Assembly: GCA_964392665.1 (NCBI GenBank)
Contig: CAYMQB010000042.1
Coordinates: 1 to 26,678 of the forward strand
Direction of reading: 5' to 3'
Source of the DNA: CAYMQB01 sp964392665
Lineage (GTDB): Bacteria; Hydrothermota; E44-bin80
Length of the DNA stretch: 26,678 bases
Below the pieces are notes generated by a model. The model saw nothing but the letters and a program-made list of their open reading frames with translations. It was not told where the DNA came from and did not search any database. The translations under genes were made by a program, and so were the position numbers. Positions 1 to 7,943 of this stretch are shown piece after piece (position 1 is the first letter of the stretch; each line of letters opens with the position of its first letter).

Positions 1-90
1 CCCCGTCCCGCAGGGACTCATACCGTGCTGAAAGCACCAAAACCGTTTGCAAGAACCCATAGCGTTGCCAAATAACAATTCTTCCCTCTT
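1..90. repeat. 90-bp dispersed repeat, copy A
   Basis: This segment matches 22559-22648 over 90 nt with three differences (positions 62, 73 and 83). It divides into about four 20-bp degenerate units that begin with CCGT or GCGT (3-22, 23-42, 43-61, 62-81). Small hairpins lie inside, for example GTCCC-GCA-GGGAC and GTGCT-GAA-AGCAC. It begins about 42 nt beyond the cheB stop codon; copy B abuts the stop of the DegT gene. The left limit is unknown because the window starts here. Confidence 0.85.
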
Positions 91-120
91 CGGTCTTATG
101 TCTCATGTCTTAGGTCTTAT
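86..120. repeat. Heptad tandem repeat GTCTTNN
   Basis: Five consecutive 7-bp units read CTCTTCG, GTCTTAT, GTCTCAT, GTCTTAG, GTCTTAT. The same heptad pattern recurs at 20241-20275 and, shorter, at several other intergenic sites, usually after the string CGCCTTTCACG. It lies just downstream of cheB. It has no recognisable terminator structure. Confidence 0.7.
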
Positions 121-131
121 ATTGACACTAT

Positions 132-1160
132 TTATCTGGCAAACTCTATTATTTCCTGTGCAATCTCAGTGAGTGGAATTACTTTGTCCACAAACCCAGT
201 CTCAATAGCGGCTTTTGGCATACCAAATATGACACTTGTTGAAGCATCCTCAACAATAACCCTACCATTCTTCTTCTTTAGCTCGGACAAACCTTCGGAA
301 CCGTCTTTACCCATACCTGTAAGCACAACTGCAAGCATCCTGTTTCCAAAACTAGCAAGCGATTTAAGGGTTATATCACACGAAGGTCGAACACTGTGTC
401 TTTTTGGTTTATTGGAAAGAACAACTTTCTCCTCCTTGCTTATTTCTAAGTGTTTCCCTCCAGGCGCAACATAAACCTTTCCGCTAAGTATTGGCTCCCC
501 TCCCTTTGCCTCTGTAACATGAAGAGCAGAAGTTTTGTCAAGTCGTTCTGCAAGCATGGGTGTAAATTCGCCTGGCATGTGCTGGACTATAAGAATGCAG
601 GCGTTCAGATTACCAGGCAGAGAAGAAATAATCACATTCAGGGCTTTTGGTCCGCCGGTTGACGAACATAGTATAATTATTTTTGTCTCGTTTTTGGATG
701 GAATATACCGAAGCAACTGAGCTTTTGCTCTATGAGACTTAAGCAAATTCTTTTCTTTTATCTTTGCAGCAAGAACGATTTTATCGATAAGTTCCTTTTT
801 CACGGTATGCATATTCAAAGAAATACTTCCTGATGGCTTTGAAACAAAGTCAACGGCACCGAGGTTCAATGCCTCAATTGTTTCTCTTGCTCCACGTTTT
901 GTATAAGCACTAAGCATCACAATGGGAACCGGATGGACGTTCATTATACTCTTCAAAAACTCGATGCCATTCATTACGGGCATTTCCATGTCGAGAGTTA
1001 CAACATCGGGATTCAGGGAAGAAACCTTTTCTATCCCCTCTTTTCCATTCCTTGCGTAACCCAGTATTTTTATCCTCGGATCACTTAGAAGCATATCGGA
1101 GATTGCACTAACCATCAAAATAGAATCCTCAATTATTAGAACTCCAATATTTTCTTTCAA
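132..1160 (-). CDS. cheB: CheB, chemotaxis protein-glutamate methylesterase/glutamine deamidase
   Basis: CheB removes methyl groups from chemoreceptor glutamates and also deamidates receptor glutamines, resetting signalling after stimulation. The 342 residues show the full two-domain layout. The receiver domain (about 5-125) has acidic pocket E11/D12, phospho-acceptor D57 and K108. A C-terminal methylesterase domain (about 155-340) carries the triad S167 (SSTGG), H194 (VQHMP) and D286 (GMGKDG). Length is normal for the family. The start is TTG, overlapping the cheD stop in a TTGA arrangement that implies translational coupling; AAAGAG just upstream is a weak ribosome site. It is the last gene of the accB-to-cheB operon. 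All catalytic residues are present, so it should be active if phosphorylated, but no CheA kinase is encoded in the window. Confidence 0.97.
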   Translation of the reverse strand: MKENIGVLIIEDSILMVSAISDMLLSDPRIKILGYARNGKEGIEKVSSLNPDVVTLDMEMPVMNGIEFLKSIMNVHPVPIVMLSAYTKRGARETIEALNLGAVDFVSKPSGSISLNMHTVKKELIDKIVLAAKIKEKNLLKSHRAKAQLLRYIPSKNETKIIILCSSTGGPKALNVIISSLPGNLNACILIVQHMPGEFTPMLAERLDKTSALHVTEAKGGEPILSGKVYVAPGGKHLEISKEEKVVLSNKPKRHSVRPSCDITLKSLASFGNRMLAVVLTGMGKDGSEGLSELKKKNGRVIVEDASTSVIFGMPKAAIETGFVDKVIPLTEIAQEIIEFAR

Positions 1161-1639
1161 ATCTCTTTAATTCCCTTTGTGAAAGATCTGACAATTACTT
1201 TTCCATTGGCGACATAGAAATCGACAGATCTTCCCCAGGTTCCACCTACATCTTTGGAAACTATCTTTATTGAATGTTTTTTAAGTATCGTTTCTGCTGC
1301 ACTAATGTTCTTCTCGCCTATGGAATTCTTGGAAAGTGTTGGAAACATATTGGAACCGCCAACCAATTTTGCAACCAGTCTCTCCATGACAGCTCCAGTT
1401 GTCTTCAGCTCTTTTATTAACTCTTCGATTCCTGTATCCGAGAACTTTGCCAGGTTTTTGTCTTCTTTCATCTTTGGTTTTGTAGGAAGTAGGAAATGAT
1501 TCATCCCGCCTATTTTCATCTCAGGATCGTAAATCATAACTGCGACACAAGAACCAAGCCCGTATGTGGTCAGTATATCACGCCCCGAGCCTACTGCAAT
1601 GTCTGCAATCCTAACTTTTATCTTTTGACTATCAGACAT
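1157..1639 (-). CDS. cheD: CheD, chemoreceptor glutamine deamidase
   Basis: CheD hydrolyses specific receptor glutamines to glutamate, making methylation sites for CheR; in Bacillus and Thermotoga it also works with CheC. The 160-residue protein has the family signature YGLGSCV with catalytic C31 and GGMNHF with H48; T25 fits the third active-site residue. The ATG start lies inside the 3' end of cheR (22-nt overlap) and the stop overlaps the cheB start, so cheR-cheD-cheB are packed for coupled translation. No CheC/CheX-like phosphatase is visible nearby. The identification rests on clear motifs and normal length. Confidence 0.97.
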   Translation of the reverse strand: MSDSQKIKVRIADIAVGSGRDILTTYGLGSCVAVMIYDPEMKIGGMNHFLLPTKPKMKEDKNLAKFSDTGIEELIKELKTTGAVMERLVAKLVGGSNMFPTLSKNSIGEKNISAAETILKKHSIKIVSKDVGGTWGRSVDFYVANGKVIVRSFTKGIKEI

Positions 1640-2436
1640 TTTCTGTATATCCTTTCCCTTGAATCAACAACGTTAAATAGTTTTTTTGTCTCTCCAACTA
1701 ATCCTTCTACCTTTCCGAGAATAAGGTATCCTTTTTCATTAAGTCTAGTGTATATCTTCGAGAGAATGTATTTTTGAAATTCCTTTTCCATATATATAAG
1801 AACATTCCTGAATAAAACAATATCTAAATCATTTAGTCTATCATCTTCTGTCCCGATATCAAGCTTTATAAAATTCACACTTTTCTTGAGTGTATCGCTT
1901 ACGCAAAATCGAAGAGGCTTGGTGAAATATTTCTCAAGATAATATTCCGGGATTTCATCGAAGTTGGAATTTTTATAACATCCTGTCCTCGCAGTTACCA
2001 AACTATCGTTATCTATATCCGAACCGATAACTGAGTAAGCAATTGAACTCCCTCTACTTTCGAGATATTTGTCGAGTAGCATCGCAACCGTATAACTTTC
2101 CTGACCTGTTGCACACCCCCCGCACCACACCGTGATCATCCTACCGGTATCTTGAACTTCGGCAAATATACGAGGGAGAACAACCTCTTCTATTTTTCTG
2201 AAAGTTGGTAAATTTCTAAAAAACTTCGAAACATTAATAGTCAGAACCTTATGTAACAAATTTTGTTCTTCTGTATCGCTTTCCAAAACCCTACTATAGT
2301 CAAGATACGAATCTATATTCCTCCGTCTCATCCTAACTGCAATCCTTCGTTTTAAAGGTTTTTCCTTATATCTTTCAGGAAAGAAATCCAATAAACGCTT
2401 TATGGTTGCTTTCAAAACTTCAAAATCGTTTTCCAT
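1618..2436 (-). CDS. cheR: CheR, chemoreceptor glutamate O-methyltransferase
   Basis: CheR methylates receptor glutamates with S-adenosylmethionine. Residues 1-85 form the helical N-terminal domain, ending in a TINVSKFFRN segment that corresponds to the conserved TxNxTxFFR region. The methyltransferase domain follows, with the SAM loop WCGGCATGQESY (104-115), acidic GSDID around D140 and the FRNVLIYM motif (209-216). At 272 residues it is standard, and there is no pentapeptide-tether or TPR extension. The ATG at 2436 has only a poor purine stretch upstream. A 22-codon reading frame with an AAGG site (2412-2480) overlaps this start and might help ribosome loading. It lies 53 nt after the TPR-scaffold gene and overlaps cheD. 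Confidence 0.97.
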   Translation of the reverse strand: MENDFEVLKATIKRLLDFFPERYKEKPLKRRIAVRMRRRNIDSYLDYSRVLESDTEEQNLLHKVLTINVSKFFRNLPTFRKIEEVVLPRIFAEVQDTGRMITVWCGGCATGQESYTVAMLLDKYLESRGSSIAYSVIGSDIDNDSLVTARTGCYKNSNFDEIPEYYLEKYFTKPLRFCVSDTLKKSVNFIKLDIGTEDDRLNDLDIVLFRNVLIYMEKEFQKYILSKIYTRLNEKGYLILGKVEGLVGETKKLFNVVDSRERIYRKCLIVKR

Positions 2437-2489
2437 CCGCTTCTTTCGCTTGTTTGTTTTGTTTCGTTTATCTGCTCCATTAGGACCTT

Positions 2490-4070
2490 TTAATCTCCCC
2501 CTAATTCCAACATTTCAATATTTCTTCTGGCAATATCATCGTTGGGGTTAAGTGTTAACGCTTTTCGCCACTCCTGTACAGCCCTTTCTTTCTGTCCCAA
2601 CTTCAGATATATGTTCCCTAATTTCTGGAAAACAGGAGCATTTCCCACTCCTGCATTTGTAAGCATTTCGAAAGACTTCCTTGCCTGAGGATAAAGTCCA
2701 AGTCTGTAATATAACTCCCCTAATCTAAGTCGCGCTGCAACATAGTTTGGTGCAATATCGATAGCCCTTTTATACTCGCTTTCCGCCTGTTCCAAATTTC
2801 CAAGTTTTTCAAGGATAATTCCCAGATTATTGTAAAGAACAGGGATTTCAGGATTCTTTTTAATTGTATATCTTAGCTCAGTTTCCGCCTCTTTAAGATT
2901 GTCCGATTCAGCCTCTATCAGAGAAATATAGAAATGAGGCAGTATCAAACTATCATCCGCAGTAAGAGCCTTCATAAAGTATTCCTTGGACTTATGGAAA
3001 TTCGCTCTATTGAAATACAATATCCCGATGTTAATAAGTGGAATTCCATAGTCGCCCATTGAAGCTTTTTCAAAACAATCTAAAGCTCTATCTTCATCAC
3101 CTGAAGAAAAAAGAACGTATCCAAGATTGTTTATAAAAACACGATTGTCCGGGAAATCCTCTATAAGTTCTTTTAGCAGTTTTCCCGCCTCTTTCCAATT
3201 CTTCGTATGCGTTTCCACAACCGATAGATAAAACTTCGCTTTATTGTTTTGAGGGTCCAGACTGACAATATGTTTGAATTCTCTCTCCGCTTCATCGTAT
3301 AGTTGAGTTTTCAAAAAGGCTATCCCGAGATTTAAATGCTCGTTTACCTTATCCGAAACATCCTGCAAAGATATTCCCTCTACTATTGAACAACAACCTT
3401 TTTGAATAAGGGAAGATACGATTTCCTTCGTATCGAACCTGTCGAAGGGAGAGGATTCAATAACGAGTTCAAGAGTTTTCTCGCCATCAAGTAGGGAATA
3501 AACTTTTTTTTCCTCGTTACTCAATGACACTACGCTGTTCTCAGGTTCAAGTGCTTTTAGTGTAGAAGAATCTCTGAGTATCTCAAGATCAATCACGGAT
3601 AGTTCGTCCACGTTTTTTGCACTTTCTAAAAGCAGGTTTTCGGCTTCGATCGCTATTATTTCCGGCTCGATACCCGAGTATCTCGGTTCGAAGTTGAAAT
3701 ACCCATTTTCCCATGTCATCATAACAAAGATGGTTTCCTTAATCTGTTGCTTCAAATGCCTAAGAATTATCTCTTCTCTTACAAATTGTTCTTTCAGGAC
3801 TATGCTTCCTATCTTTTCTCCTGTTTTTTTCTGAATATCGAGAGCCTTTGATAGTTGCTCTTCCGTCATTTCACCTGAAGCAACCAGTAAATCGCCAATC
3901 CTATTTTTTCTATTGATAAGGTAGGTGTCGACAATCTTACCCTTGTAAAATGTAATCGAGCCAAAGTGGTCCTTCTCAGTAACGGTTAATATTCCGGTCT
4001 TTCGTCCCATCGACAAGAGTTGAATTACATCGGGAAGACCTGCTTCCTTTAACGACCCTTTTATAGCCAT
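2490..4070 (-). CDS. PATAN (DUF4388)-type protein with MshEN-like insert and C-terminal TPR array
   Basis: The protein has 526 residues with no signal peptide or membrane segment, so it is probably cytosolic. Residues 1-130 match the DUF4388/PATAN pattern: an opening like IKGSLKEAGLPDVIQLLSMG, then GxITFYKGKIVD, and a closing WENGYFNFEP. Inside it, 57-80 and 86-109 are two 24-residue copies of the RLGxxLVxxG(4-6)LxxxLxxQ type, separated by exactly five residues. That is the spacing of the MshEN c-di-GMP-binding motif. The second copy has K for R and Q for the Gly. Residues 243-515 form about eight TPR units, a protein-protein docking surface. The gene lies between the DnaA-like ATPase and cheR, 27 nt after the former. 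PATAN-TPR proteins often belong to motility and polarity signalling, so an MglA effector or scaffold is my inference; no enzyme activity is apparent. Confidence 0.82.
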   Translation of the reverse strand: MAIKGSLKEAGLPDVIQLLSMGRKTGILTVTEKDHFGSITFYKGKIVDTYLINRKNRIGDLLVASGEMTEEQLSKALDIQKKTGEKIGSIVLKEQFVREEIILRHLKQQIKETIFVMMTWENGYFNFEPRYSGIEPEIIAIEAENLLLESAKNVDELSVIDLEILRDSSTLKALEPENSVVSLSNEEKKVYSLLDGEKTLELVIESSPFDRFDTKEIVSSLIQKGCCSIVEGISLQDVSDKVNEHLNLGIAFLKTQLYDEAEREFKHIVSLDPQNNKAKFYLSVVETHTKNWKEAGKLLKELIEDFPDNRVFINNLGYVLFSSGDEDRALDCFEKASMGDYGIPLINIGILYFNRANFHKSKEYFMKALTADDSLILPHFYISLIEAESDNLKEAETELRYTIKKNPEIPVLYNNLGIILEKLGNLEQAESEYKRAIDIAPNYVAARLRLGELYYRLGLYPQARKSFEMLTNAGVGNAPVFQKLGNIYLKLGQKERAVQEWRKALTLNPNDDIARRNIEMLELGGD

Positions 4071-4097
4071 AACTGTATTGTCTGAATTTTATCTCTT

Positions 4098-5999
4098 TTA
4101 CACATCGAATTCCTCAAATATCCGTTCATTAAGGTAAGGCCATCTTAAATCAAAATCGATCTTGGAAGATTTTACCTGAATCTCTTCCTTGATTTCGAAG
4201 TCTTCTGTAGCAGGGACTTGAACCGTAGAAGTTTTAATTCCAACGCATTCTGCTACATCTTCCACTGTCATCTCAACATCATCAGCTATGATTTTCCTTG
4301 TAATTTTCTCCACGTTTTTTCTAATATTTATAAAGTTCCCGCTCAACTGGTTTGCAAGAAATTCTTTTAGGTCTTCGTTCAAACTGACATCCTTTTCAAT
4401 GAAGAGATTGGTTAGTATAATTTCCCTGTCGGTCTTCTCAATATTCTTTATATGGATAACGGTCCCTTCGATAAATACTTTTTTGTCTTCGTCTTCAAGA
4501 TCTAATTCCTGGGGAGAGAATGTCGAAGAGACGATAAATCTTTTTCCCTTTTGTTTGAAAAGATTCAGGATCTTCAAGAATACACATCTTCCATCTTTAT
4601 CCTTTACTAATTCCTGTATATTGTCAAGGAAGAGCGTATCGATCGATTTCAACTTTGCTACATAACTTTCGATTGCCTTTTCTTCAAAAAGGTTCTTTAT
4701 ACTAAAGCCAAGAAATTCAGAAGGAATGTAAGAAACAAGTTCAAATGGGCTTTCGAACTGTATCTTTTTCGCAAAAGCCATTAGAAGATGTGTCTTTCCA
4801 CAACCACTATTTCCGTGTATGTAAACAGGAAACTTCAATTTATCGCTATTTTTAACTACTTGTATTAATACCTTATATGCCTTTCTATTGGAAGGCAATA
4901 TAATGAAGTTTTTTGAGCTTTGTCTGCTGTCAAGAAATTTGCTGTGCTCCACTTTAATTTTCTTCCTATCTTCTATCTTGGCAAGAGCATTACTCAGCTC
5001 GATAACGGCGTCGGGATTGAAAAGCTCTTTTTCGAAGTACTCGCATTCTTCTTTCGTAACATATCTTTCCATCTCACCGTACTGTTTCTGGAGTTCGATA
5101 AGCCTTTGAACATCGGAAGTGAACGATACAAAAGCCTGAATAATCCCGTCGAGCGGTCCTTGCATAGCCTTTTCTAATCTCGTAACATTAAAACCCTTCA
5201 TCCTCCATATATAGAGTTTTTGCGTATATTCTTCCTTTGCTGTTCGTTGATCTCTACGCTTTGAAACAATTTCTCCTAATCCTTGCCTTAAGCCTTGAAC
5301 AAAATCGGAATATTCTGTTTCCTCTCCTTCTTCCACCCCTTTCCCTTCGCCAATTATATCTTCAACGTCGATAGTGTCTTTTATATTGTCGATTGTAATT
5401 TCACTAATTATTTCCTTGAGCAGCCCAATTTTCTTAACGGCAGTTTCAATCCCATTCATATCTGAAAACGGAAGACTGGCAAGATATTTCAAAACATCCT
5501 CTGACAGTTCAATCTCGAATTCCTGACTCTTCGTCTGAAATAACCTTTTTATGAGCTCGGAATCCGGCTTAAATATTGGAACAACCAAACCTTGTTTTAT
5601 CATTGACATGAGCTTTTGTGACAGACCCGATCTCAAAGGAGTACCGAGCGAAGTTAGATAAACTTGTTCTTTCACTTGAATATAAGATTTTACAAGTTCG
5701 AATAACTCCATCCCTTTTCTTACTTCTTCCTTGAGAAGATGAATATCCTCAAAAATCAACACAGAGCCCGACTTGGGTGGAATGTTCTCGATTTCAACTC
5801 CATTAAGCCACTGAATTTCAGAATTCCTAAGTACATCGGTGACAGCATTCATAAGATGTGTCTTTCCCAATCCGGAGCTTGCGTGTATGAAAAGTGGATT
5901 TATTTCCTCTCCGAGTTTTTTGATAGTCCTCTTTACAGAAAGATAAGCAAGCTGATTTGCCTTTCCAATGACGAAATTGTCGAAACAATATTTCTCCAT
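4098..5999 (-). CDS. Tandem DnaA-type AAA+ ATPase without DNA-binding domain
   Basis: This 633-residue protein has two DnaA domain III-like ATPase modules. Module 1 (1-205) opens like DnaA (FDNFVIGKANQLAY) with Walker A SSGLGKTH (K46) and Walker B VLIFED (E84 D85). Module 2 (355-590) has Walker A GNSGCGKTH (K402) and Walker B TLFLDN (D459 N460). A helical linker (255-345) with a W-x-x-K-G-F motif lies between them, and an acidic tail ends the protein. The DnaA domain IV DNA-binding signature is absent. By eye, the box VII arginine finger (SRFGWGL in DnaA) reads SMIKQGL in module 1. The sensor 2 arginine is N182 in module 1 and about I557 in module 2. These losses suggest a role other than replication initiation. 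It starts 2 nt after the mglA stop, so a partnership with MglA or the TPR scaffold is likely but inferred. Confidence 0.85.
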   Translation of the reverse strand: MEKYCFDNFVIGKANQLAYLSVKRTIKKLGEEINPLFIHASSGLGKTHLMNAVTDVLRNSEIQWLNGVEIENIPPKSGSVLIFEDIHLLKEEVRKGMELFELVKSYIQVKEQVYLTSLGTPLRSGLSQKLMSMIKQGLVVPIFKPDSELIKRLFQTKSQEFEIELSEDVLKYLASLPFSDMNGIETAVKKIGLLKEIISEITIDNIKDTIDVEDIIGEGKGVEEGEETEYSDFVQGLRQGLGEIVSKRRDQRTAKEEYTQKLYIWRMKGFNVTRLEKAMQGPLDGIIQAFVSFTSDVQRLIELQKQYGEMERYVTKEECEYFEKELFNPDAVIELSNALAKIEDRKKIKVEHSKFLDSRQSSKNFIILPSNRKAYKVLIQVVKNSDKLKFPVYIHGNSGCGKTHLLMAFAKKIQFESPFELVSYIPSEFLGFSIKNLFEEKAIESYVAKLKSIDTLFLDNIQELVKDKDGRCVFLKILNLFKQKGKRFIVSSTFSPQELDLEDEDKKVFIEGTVIHIKNIEKTDREIILTNLFIEKDVSLNEDLKEFLANQLSGNFINIRKNVEKITRKIIADDVEMTVEDVAECVGIKTSTVQVPATEDFEIKEEIQVKSSKIDFDLRWPYLNERIFEEFDV

Positions 6000-6001
6000 G
6001 A

Positions 6002-6595
6002 CTATCTCTTAAATTTCCTTCTAAGGTCTTCCAGAACCATTTTTCCAATCAATCTGAATGTATCAATAACCCCTTCTCCTTTGAGAGCCGACGCGGCAAT
6101 ATCGGGAGAATTCAATATGTTCAAACCTTTCTTTAATGTCTCGATATCTAAAACATCCGGAAGGTCTCTTTTATTATACTGAATTACCAAAGGGATTGTA
6201 CTGATTTCATAACCAATTTGCTTGAGATTGCTTTTAAAGTTTGCAAAGCTCTGAATGTTATCTTCTTCTCTCCATTTTGTAGAATCGGCAACAAATACTA
6301 CTCCATCGGCACCTTGAAGAACAAGTCTTCTCGTAGCATTATAATAGACCTGACCGGGAACAGTGTAGAGTTGAAAATACGTGGAAAAACCAAAAATTTT
6401 CCCAAGTTCAACAGGCAAAAAATCAAAAAAAAGAGTTCTATCCTGCTTCGTTGCAAGTGAAATCATTTCTCCCTTTCTCTGTTTGGGAATACGGCTGTAA
6501 AGATACTGCAAATTGGTAGTTTTACCAGATCTCCCCGGTCCGTAATATACTATTTTACACGTAATTTCCCTCGTCGCATATTTTATCAGAGCCAT
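6002..6595 (-). CDS. mglA: MglA-family polarity GTPase
   Basis: MglA is a small Ras-like GTPase that sets cell polarity and switches gliding or type IV pilus activity between poles in Myxococcus and Thermus. The 197 residues match full-length MglA. The P-loop is GPGRSGKT (19-26; K25, T26). R53 and Q82 sit exactly where the intrinsic arginine finger and glutamine lie in characterised MglA. The PM3 element is TVPGQ (78-82), G4 is NKRD (141-144) and a KGEGV segment serves as G5. The ATG lies 5 nt after the accC stop without a clear ribosome site, so reinitiation coupling is likely. The DnaA-like gene follows after 2 nt. No MglB (Roadblock) gene accompanies it, which is unusual, because mglB is commonly the neighbour and encodes the GTPase-activating partner. 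Confidence 0.95.
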   Translation of the reverse strand: MALIKYATREITCKIVYYGPGRSGKTTNLQYLYSRIPKQRKGEMISLATKQDRTLFFDFLPVELGKIFGFSTYFQLYTVPGQVYYNATRRLVLQGADGVVFVADSTKWREEDNIQSFANFKSNLKQIGYEISTIPLVIQYNKRDLPDVLDIETLKKGLNILNSPDIAASALKGEGVIDTFRLIGKMVLEDLRRKFKR

Positions 6596-6600
6596 TTTAA

Positions 6601-7938
6601 TTAGATTATCATATTAACTAAGCCGGTATGAATATTTCCATTCAAAAAATCCTTATTCTCCAGCAATTTCAGGTGAAACGGAATTGTCGTTTTTATTCCT
6701 TCAATCACAAACTCTTTCAAAGCCCTCCTGAGTCGAAGGATCGTCTCTTCCCTGCTGTTACCATGAGCTATCAACTTGGCAATAAGTGAATCGTAGTATA
6801 TCGGTATCGTGTATCCAGAGTATAAGTGCGTATCAACCCTTATCCCGGGTCCGCCAGGAACATGAAATCCGTCTACTTTTCCCACCGACGGCAAAAAATT
6901 ATTCTCAGGATCCTCTGCGTTTATCCTAACCTCGATTGCACTACCTCTTATCTTAATGTCCTTCTGGGTAATGGACAGTTTTTCACCCGAAGCGATCCTT
7001 ATTTGTTCCTTCAGAAGGTCTACATCGGTAACCAACTCTGTAACGGGATGTTCCACCTGTATTCGTGTGTTCATCTCCATAAAGTACATCTTACCACCTT
7101 CATCCATTATAAATTCTACTGTTCCTGCACTTGAATAACCAATCTTCTGAATACCTTTTACAGCAAGATCCCCCATTTTCTTTCTTAGATTGCTGTCTAC
7201 AACGGTTGATGGACTCTCTTCAAGTAGTTTTTGGTGTCTTCTCTGAATGGAACACTCCCTTTCCCCAAGGTGAACAGAATTTCCGTACTCATCCGCAAGT
7301 ATTTGAAACTCAATGTGCCTTGGATTCCTTATGAACTTCTCCACATAAAGACTTCCGTCACCAAAAGCCGTCTCTGCTTCCATGTTTGCAATTCTAAATG
7401 CATTCCGAAATTCGTCCTCCTTGTTGACAATCCTCATCCCCTTCCCCCCCCCTCCATATGCAGCCTTTATCATTACTGGAAAGCCTATGTTTCTGGCAAT
7501 CAATAATCCATCTTGCAAATTTCGGATGGTATCCTTACTGCCAGGTGTAACAGGGATTCCAGCGCTTTCCATCTCCCTTTTTGCATAAACCTTATCGCTC
7601 ATCTTTTTCATAACTTCATAGGAAGGACCGATGAACTTAATATGGTTTGCCTCACACATCTCTGCGAATTGGGCGTTTTCCGCAAGAAATCCATAACCGG
7701 GATGAACTGCTTCGCAATTCGTTACGAGACAAGCACTTATAATCTCTTTTGTTTTTAAGTAACTATCCTGACTTTGTGGGGGACCAATACACACGGATTG
7801 ATCTGAAAAACGTACATGGAGTGAATCTTCGTCTGCTTCGGAGTAAACAGAAACTGTCTCTATGCCTAATTCCTGACAGGCTCTTATTACCCTAAGAGCT
7901 ATTTCTCCTCTGTTTGCGATCAGAACCCTTTTGAACAT
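6601..7938 (-). CDS. accC: AccC, biotin carboxylase subunit
   Basis: AccC carboxylates biotin on the carrier protein AccB using ATP and bicarbonate, the first half-reaction of acetyl-CoA (or a related acyl-CoA) carboxylase. The 445 residues align with the E. coli enzyme almost without offset: N-terminal KRVLIANRGEIA, K116, K158, glycine loop GGGGKG (162-167), and EMNTRIQVEHPVTE with E288 and R292. The ATG is preceded by AGAGGA within the end of pilT, 5 nt away. The AccB carrier is in the same operon but separated by pilT. Carboxyltransferase genes accA/accD are not in the window, so the acyl-CoA substrate cannot be settled from sequence here. Confidence 0.97.
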   Translation of the reverse strand: MFKRVLIANRGEIALRVIRACQELGIETVSVYSEADEDSLHVRFSDQSVCIGPPQSQDSYLKTKEIISACLVTNCEAVHPGYGFLAENAQFAEMCEANHIKFIGPSYEVMKKMSDKVYAKREMESAGIPVTPGSKDTIRNLQDGLLIARNIGFPVMIKAAYGGGGKGMRIVNKEDEFRNAFRIANMEAETAFGDGSLYVEKFIRNPRHIEFQILADEYGNSVHLGERECSIQRRHQKLLEESPSTVVDSNLRKKMGDLAVKGIQKIGYSSAGTVEFIMDEGGKMYFMEMNTRIQVEHPVTELVTDVDLLKEQIRIASGEKLSITQKDIKIRGSAIEVRINAEDPENNFLPSVGKVDGFHVPGGPGIRVDTHLYSGYTIPIYYDSLIAKLIAHGNSREETILRLRRALKEFVIEGIKTTIPFHLKLLENKDFLNGNIHTGLVNMII

Positions 7939-7943
7939 TCAAT

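Noticed and set aside
2412..2480. 22-codon frame with AAGG site overlapping the cheR start
   Set aside because: Could be a coupling leader, but it is too short and unsupported to annotate as a gene.
4098..5999. Replication initiator DnaA and a nearby origin
   Set aside because: No DNA-binding domain IV, no dnaN neighbour and no cluster of DnaA boxes noticed; context is motility.
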